In this document: one piece after another, positions 35,699-39,825 of the stretch
How the letters are laid out: the number at the start of each line of letters is the position of its first letter
Numbering within the stretch: position 1 is the stretch's first letter
Origin: an uncultured Pelagibacteraceae bacterium
GTDB lineage: Bacteria > Pseudomonadota > Alphaproteobacteria > Pelagibacterales > Pelagibacteraceae
Direction of reading: 5' to 3'
DNA length: 39,825 nucleotides
Assembly: GCA_902588625.1 (NCBI GenBank)
Contig: CACIPU010000009.1
Span: 1-39,825 of the forward strand
Program-made: the position numbers and the translations under genes
Notes under the pieces: generated by a model
Seen by the model: only the letters and a program-made list of their open reading frames with translations
What the model was told of the DNA's origin: nothing
Database searches by the model: none

Positions 35699-36760
35699 AT
35701 GTTAAAATTAATTAAAGCTACTTTCCTTGGATTGATCGCGATGGCATTTACTGCATCTTCATATGCAGACATCACTTTCGTTTCTTGGGGTGGAGCTTAT
35801 ACAGCAAGTCAACAAAAGGCTTACGTAGATACTTGGAGCAAAGGTTCTGGAGTTACTGTTGAAAATTACAATGGTGGTCTTGGAGAAATCAAAGCTCAAG
35901 TAGAAGCAGGAAATGTAACTTGGGATGTGGTAGACGTACTTCCAGACCAAGCGATTACTGGTTGTGATGAAGGTTTATTTGCAAAAGTAGATCAAAGTTC
36001 ATTCATAAACGACATGGTTGTTCCGCCAGTATCTGATTGTGTAGTACCACAAATTTTTTGGGCTTACACAGCGTTTTATAGCAAAAGTGCTTTTCCAGGT
36101 AAGAAACCAAAAAATATTAAAGATTTCTTTAATGTTGAAAAGTTTCCTGGAAAAAGAGGAATACATACATGGGCAAACGCTTTAATCGAAATGGCACTAG
36201 TTGCTGACGGTGTTAAAGCTAAAAATGTATACAAAGTAATGAGTACTCCTGAAGGAATAGACAGAGCATTTGCAAAACTAGATACAATTAAAGATCACGT
36301 TGTATTCTGGTCAGCTGGTTCTAAACCACTTGAATTAGTATCAAGCGGTGAAGTTGTTATGGCATTAGCATACAACGGTAGAATTGGTGCTGCTGTTCTT
36401 TCTGAAGGTAAAGACTTCGAATACATTTGGGATGCTACAGTTCTTGAACAAGAATATCTTGTAGCAATTAAAGGTGGAAATGAGAAAGAAGCACTTGAGT
36501 TTATGGCTCACGCTTCAACTGCTCAAGCTTTAGCTGATCAAGCTAAATACATTCCATACGGCCCTATGAGAAAATCTAGTATCGACATTATCAAAAAAGG
36601 TGAACCTTGGTTCATAAAAGATGGTGGTAACATTGATATTATGCCTCATATGCCTACGGCTCCGAAAGTACTTAAGAGAGCTGTTATCGGTGATCCAGTT
36701 TGGTGGGCTGATAATGGTGCTGAAGTAAACGAAAGATTCGGCGCTTGGAAGGGTAACTAA
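35699..36760 (+). CDS. potD: ABC transporter periplasmic substrate-binding protein, polyamine (PotD/PotF) type
   Basis: The 353-residue protein has a signal peptide ending SSYAD at about residue 24. The periplasmic binding fold of the spermidine/putrescine group follows: ITFVSWGGAYTASQQKAY, TWDVVDVLPDQAI, and FWAYTAFYSKSAFPGKKPKN. It ends in WWADNGAEVNERF. It would capture a cationic or zwitterionic solute and deliver it to the PotBC-type permease. The ligand is not certain; by context creatine, ectoine-like compounds or polyamines are candidates. It is flanked by its own promoter and by a strong terminator. Confidence 0.9.
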   Translation: MLKLIKATFLGLIAMAFTASSYADITFVSWGGAYTASQQKAYVDTWSKGSGVTVENYNGGLGEIKAQVEAGNVTWDVVDVLPDQAITGCDEGLFAKVDQSSFINDMVVPPVSDCVVPQIFWAYTAFYSKSAFPGKKPKNIKDFFNVEKFPGKRGIHTWANALIEMALVADGVKAKNVYKVMSTPEGIDRAFAKLDTIKDHVVFWSAGSKPLELVSSGEVVMALAYNGRIGAAVLSEGKDFEYIWDATVLEQEYLVAIKGGNEKEALEFMAHASTAQALADQAKYIPYGPMRKSSIDIIKKGEPWFIKDGGNIDIMPHMPTAPKVLKRAVIGDPVWWADNGAEVNERFGAWKGN

Positions 36761-36776
36761 TAATTCGTAATGTTTA

Positions 36777-36808
36777 AAAAAAGGCGAGACGAAAGTCTCG
36801 CCTTTTTT
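36777..36808 (+). terminator. Strong intrinsic terminator inside the ABC transporter operon
   Basis: GGCGAGAC (36783-36790) pairs with GTCTCGCC (36795-36802) around a GAAA tetraloop. The stem extends through A6/T6 to 36777 and 36808, and the T run completes a textbook rho-independent terminator. It is symmetrical and could work in both directions. It stands 17 bases after the binding-protein stop codon and 16 bases before the permease ATG. Confidence 0.9.
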
Positions 36809-36824
36809 GTTTAGGGATAAAATT

Positions 36825-38078
36825 ATGAATGAAACAATCACGGGACCAATCTTAACAACAGATGGAATTCCATTAAAAGTCAGTCTTCAAAAATCTGAAA
36901 AAAGAAATAAAATAAGAGCATTTCTTTTGGTTGTGCCACTTTTAGCTTTTATACTTGTTACATTCTTAATTCCTATCGGTGACATGTTGCTTCGAAGTGT
37001 AGATGATAGTTATATCAATACTGTTTTTCCAAAAACTTTTAAAGAATATGAAAAATGGGATAGACAAGGCTTACCTTCCGAAGAACTTTACAAAACAATG
37101 TTCTTTGAAGTTAAAGAAAGCGAAGGTTACGCTATAGGTAAAGCTAGCACCCGAATGAATTATGCAAAATCAGGTTGGAAAAGTTTACTAAAAAAATCAA
37201 AGCGTAAATTCAAAAAAATTGAAGAAGGTCCATACAAAGAACAAATGATAGCTATTGATAAAAAGTGGGCTGACATGGAATATTGGAAAGCCATAGGAGT
37301 GATGGTTGATGCTACAACCGCAGGATATTATTTAAACGCTGTTGATTTAAAATATAATGTAGACAAAGATGTTGTTTGGCAGAAGGAAAATAGAAGAATT
37401 TATAATCAAACATGGGTTAAAACATTCAAGGTGAGTATTTTAGTTATGTTTTTTTGTTTGATGTTGGGTTATCCAATTTCATACTTGTTATCGACACTAC
37501 CTTTAAAATATAGCAATCTTTTAATGATATGTGTGTTGCTGCCTTTTTGGACATCGCTACTTGTTCGAACTGTTGCGTGGATGGTCATGCTCCAACAAAA
37601 AGGTGTTTTTAATAATTTATTAGTTATGTCTCATATCATATCAGACGAGAACCGCTTTGCGCTTATGTATAACGAAACAGCTACTATAATTGTTATGACA
37701 CAAATATTATTACCTTTTATGGTTTTACCTTTGTATAGCGTTATGAAAACAATTTCGCCAAACTATATGAGAGCAGCTTTAAATCTTGGGGCATCACCAT
37801 TACATGCTTTTTGGAAAGTTTACATGCCAAATTCAATCCCAGGAATTAGTGCAGGATGCATGCTAGTTTTTATACTTGCGATTGGATATTACATAACACC
37901 TGAATTAGTAGGTGGTAAGGATGGACAAATGATAGGAAATTGGATTGCTTATCATTTAAAAACAACTTTAAATTGGGGATTGTGTGCAGCTTTAGGAGCT
38001 ATCCTTTTAGGAGTTCTAACAGTTTTATATTGGGTTTATAATAAATTAGTAGGAATAGAAAATATTAAATTAGGATAA
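36825..38078 (+). CDS. potB: ABC transporter permease, PotB type with large periplasmic insertion
   Basis: This inner-membrane subunit has 417 residues, against about 280 for ordinary PotB. A first membrane helix (about residues 25-47) is followed by some 125 mostly hydrophilic, Lys-rich residues, with FPKTFKEYEKWDRQG and RKFKKIEEGPYKEQ. The usual permease core then begins near residue 185. The EAA-like ATPase-contact loop RAALNLGASPLHAFWKVYMP is present. I start it at ATG 36825 after AGGGA; an upstream TTG at 36807 lies in the terminator. The insertion would sit in the periplasm and may contact the binding protein. Confidence 0.9.
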   Translation: MNETITGPILTTDGIPLKVSLQKSEKRNKIRAFLLVVPLLAFILVTFLIPIGDMLLRSVDDSYINTVFPKTFKEYEKWDRQGLPSEELYKTMFFEVKESEGYAIGKASTRMNYAKSGWKSLLKKSKRKFKKIEEGPYKEQMIAIDKKWADMEYWKAIGVMVDATTAGYYLNAVDLKYNVDKDVVWQKENRRIYNQTWVKTFKVSILVMFFCLMLGYPISYLLSTLPLKYSNLLMICVLLPFWTSLLVRTVAWMVMLQQKGVFNNLLVMSHIISDENRFALMYNETATIIVMTQILLPFMVLPLYSVMKTISPNYMRAALNLGASPLHAFWKVYMPNSIPGISAGCMLVFILAIGYYITPELVGGKDGQMIGNWIAYHLKTTLNWGLCAALGAILLGVLTVLYWVYNKLVGIENIKLG

Positions 38079-38080
38079 TT

Positions 38081-38965
38081 ATGGCTTTACCAACATATGC
38101 AACCACAGGACAAAGAATAGGTTACTATACATTTTTAACTTACTGTGGATTGGTATTTTTCTTTTTAATTGCGCCTATTTTTGTAATTCTTCCTTTATCA
38201 TTTAGTGCTTCACCTTTTTTTGAATTTACTAGAGAGTTTATGAATTTTGAACCAGAAGCTTGGTCATTACGATGGTATAGGCAAATGGTTGGTATTAGCA
38301 GTATAGGAGATACAACAGTTGTTACTGATAAGTGGATGCTCGGAACTAGAAATAGTTTTATCATTGGAATAGCCGCTACATTTTTAGCAACAGCTCTTGG
38401 TACTGTTGCTGCTCTAGGTTTAAGTAGGCGAAATATGCCATTTAAAGGTACTATTATGGCAATATTAATTTCACCTATGATTGTTCCATTAATTATTACA
38501 TCAGCAGGAATGTTTTTCTTTTATTCAAAAATTGGATTAACTCACACCTATCTAGGTTTAATTCTTGCACATACTGCACTTGGAACACCATTTGTTGTGA
38601 TTACTGTTACAGCTACTTTAACAGGTTTCGATACTAATTTGATTAGAGCTTCTCAAAGTTTAGGAGCTGATACGATGAGAACATTTTTTAAAGTTATTAT
38701 GCCATTAATTCTTCCAGGAGTTATTTCTGGAGCCTTGTTTGCATTTATTACTTCTTTCGATGAAGTTGTTGTTGTTATGTTTGTTGGAAGTGTTGAACAA
38801 ATCACTATACCTAAACAAATGTGGGCAGGACTTCGTCAAGAAACTAGCCCTGTAATTCTATGCATGGCAACTTGTCTTGTTTTTCTTTCAATAGCTTTAT
38901 TAACAACAGTTGAACTATTAAGAAGAAGATCTGAGCGTCTACGTGGTATAAAATTACAAAATTAG
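38081..38965 (+). CDS. potC: ABC transporter permease, PotC type
   Basis: The 294-residue protein is the second membrane subunit. It has about six hydrophobic helices and the conserved cytoplasmic loop RASQSLGADTMRTFFKVIMP that docks to the ATPase. The segment after the first helix is slightly long, with FEPEAWSLRWYRQM, a feature typical of PotC. It starts two bases after the potB stop codon, so the two permeases are cotranslated. Confidence 0.93.
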   Translation: MALPTYATTGQRIGYYTFLTYCGLVFFFLIAPIFVILPLSFSASPFFEFTREFMNFEPEAWSLRWYRQMVGISSIGDTTVVTDKWMLGTRNSFIIGIAATFLATALGTVAALGLSRRNMPFKGTIMAILISPMIVPLIITSAGMFFFYSKIGLTHTYLGLILAHTALGTPFVVITVTATLTGFDTNLIRASQSLGADTMRTFFKVIMPLILPGVISGALFAFITSFDEVVVVMFVGSVEQITIPKQMWAGLRQETSPVILCMATCLVFLSIALLTTVELLRRRSERLRGIKLQN

Positions 38966-39032
38966 TCTGCTATTGAGCCAACAGCCCACAACGCTACTAC
39001 TATATATATGAAAATCATGATATTTATATTAT

Positions 39033-39825
39033 ATGAAATCATCCTCTTTTAAAATAGACAATTTACAGTATTGCAATTGGTCAAAAGAAATTTTTCAAAT
39101 TAATAATGAAGCAAAATTAGATGCAATTCATGTTACTATTGCTTATCATGAAGATTTTAAGGAAGTAAAAAAGAATCTAGAAATTTGGAGTAGATATTTT
39201 GATGAGTTTAAAGATTTAATTTTTCATGGAAAAAATTTTAAAGATATAGAAAAAGCTCATAAAGAAAAAAAAACAGCTGTATTTTTTGGATTTCAAAATT
39301 GTTCTCCTATTGGAGATAATATTAATTTAGTAGAAGAAATTCACAAATTAGGGATTATTTTTATGCAGTTAACTTACAATAACCAATCTTTATTAGCTAC
39401 AGGATGTTATGAAGAAAACGATAGTGGAGTTACAAGAATGGGAAAAGAAGTTATTAAAGAGATGAACAAGCTTGGCGTTGTAGTTGACATGTCTCATTCA
39501 GCTGAAAAATCTACATTAGATGCAATTAAAATATCTTCTAAGCCTATAGCTATTACTCACGCAAACCCATCTTTTTGGTTTAAGGCAAAAAGAAATAAAT
39601 CAAATGAAGTTTTAAAAGCTTTGGCTGGAAACGGTGGCATGATAGGGCTCTCTTTATATCCTCACCATCTAAAAGATAAATCAAATTGTACTTTAGAGAG
39701 CTTTTGTGAAATGGTTGCCAAAACAGCAGACTTAATTGGTATTAAAAATATAGGAATAGGTTCAGATCTATGTATAGGACATCCAGATTCTGTTGTTGAT
39801 TGGATGAGAAATGGAAAATGGACAA
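39033..39825 (+). CDS. Membrane dipeptidase (M19)-like amidohydrolase, cut by window end
   Basis: The frame is open from ATG 39033 to the window end (264 residues), so the gene is partial. It is recognised as the M19 (renal dipeptidase-like) TIM-barrel amidohydrolase family by MQLTYNNQSLLATGCYE, the zinc-ligand regions VVDMSHSAEK (His155) and AITHANPS (His176), and NIGIGSDLC. Two usual metal ligands differ: the N-terminal HxD is HVT (His33, Thr35), and the bridging Glu is Gln88 in FFGFQNCSPIG. Metal content and reaction may therefore differ from classical dipeptidases. It follows potC by 67 bases on the same strand. Confidence 0.82.
   Translation, partial: MKSSSFKIDNLQYCNWSKEIFQINNEAKLDAIHVTIAYHEDFKEVKKNLEIWSRYFDEFKDLIFHGKNFKDIEKAHKEKKTAVFFGFQNCSPIGDNINLVEEIHKLGIIFMQLTYNNQSLLATGCYEENDSGVTRMGKEVIKEMNKLGVVVDMSHSAEKSTLDAIKISSKPIAITHANPSFWFKAKRNKSNEVLKALAGNGGMIGLSLYPHHLKDKSNCTLESFCEMVAKTADLIGIKNIGIGSDLCIGHPDSVVDWMRNGKWT

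Noticed and set aside
38962-39018. Tiny minus-strand frame encoding 18 hydrophobic residues after potC
   Set aside because: It has no ribosome site, overlaps the potC stop codon, and hydrophobic short frames are common by chance in AT-rich DNA.
1-39825. tRNA genes, CRISPR arrays, insertion sequences, attachment sites
   Set aside because: No T-loop-like sequences with paired stems, spaced direct repeats or transposase-like proteins were found by reading.

Overview
The window looks like a chromosomal piece of an oligotrophic marine alphaproteobacterium, most likely SAR11 (Pelagibacterales). This is inferred from the very AT-rich composition, tightly packed and often overlapping genes, gaps that are nearly all under 150 bases, a proteorhodopsin with its retinal-synthesis genes, and many transport and small-molecule catabolism genes for nitrogen-rich compounds. 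No tRNA, rRNA, CRISPR array, insertion sequence or phage gene was recognised. No gene-free stretch exceeds 300 bases; the longest, about 220 bases, lies upstream of proteorhodopsin.

Left part (1-11.5 kb). The end of a LivM-type permease gene enters from the left edge. A small membrane-protein gene and ccmD-ccmE-ccmC follow on the plus strand, converging on a minus-strand run that reads, in transcription order, crtI, crtB, crtY, blh, ispH, ccmF, ccmG, ccmH with overlaps or gaps of at most 15 bases. This run links retinal synthesis from phytoene, isoprenoid precursor supply and cytochrome c maturation. Proteorhodopsin lies just upstream of crtI on the same strand but is separated from it by a strong intrinsic terminator. 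Its spectral-tuning residue is Gln, the blue-light type. crtE, ccmA, ccmB and ccmI are not in the window.

Middle (11.5-29.4 kb). An NCS2 nucleobase permease is followed by two divergent units around a 68-base control region. One has a Rieske oxygenase and a 2-hydroxyacid dehydrogenase. The other has a second Rieske oxygenase, a glyoxalase-fold protein, a cupin, a GlnT-like glutamine synthetase relative, a MetX-fold hydrolase and an MFS transporter. amtB follows. This resembles an uncharacterised route for an amine-bearing compound. A LivK-type binding protein gene and a tight five-gene operon come next on the minus strand: flavin monooxygenase, TPP enzyme, DUF1185 protein, alpha/beta hydrolase and aldehyde dehydrogenase. 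It is probably a second uncharacterised catabolic route.

Right part (29.5-39.8 kb). A TPR-sulfotransferase gene is divergent from a plus-strand run: creatinase, an Asp/Glu-racemase-fold (EutA-like) protein, an ectoine-hydrolase-like (EutD/DoeA) protein, a complete polyamine-type ABC transporter and an M19 dipeptidase-like protein cut by the window end. Together these suggest uptake and C-N bond hydrolysis of a guanidino, cyclic amidine or similar nitrogen-rich osmolyte. A perfect terminator between the binding-protein and permease genes probably sets their expression ratio.

Functions were assigned by recognising motifs and family resemblance in the translated sequence, without database searches.
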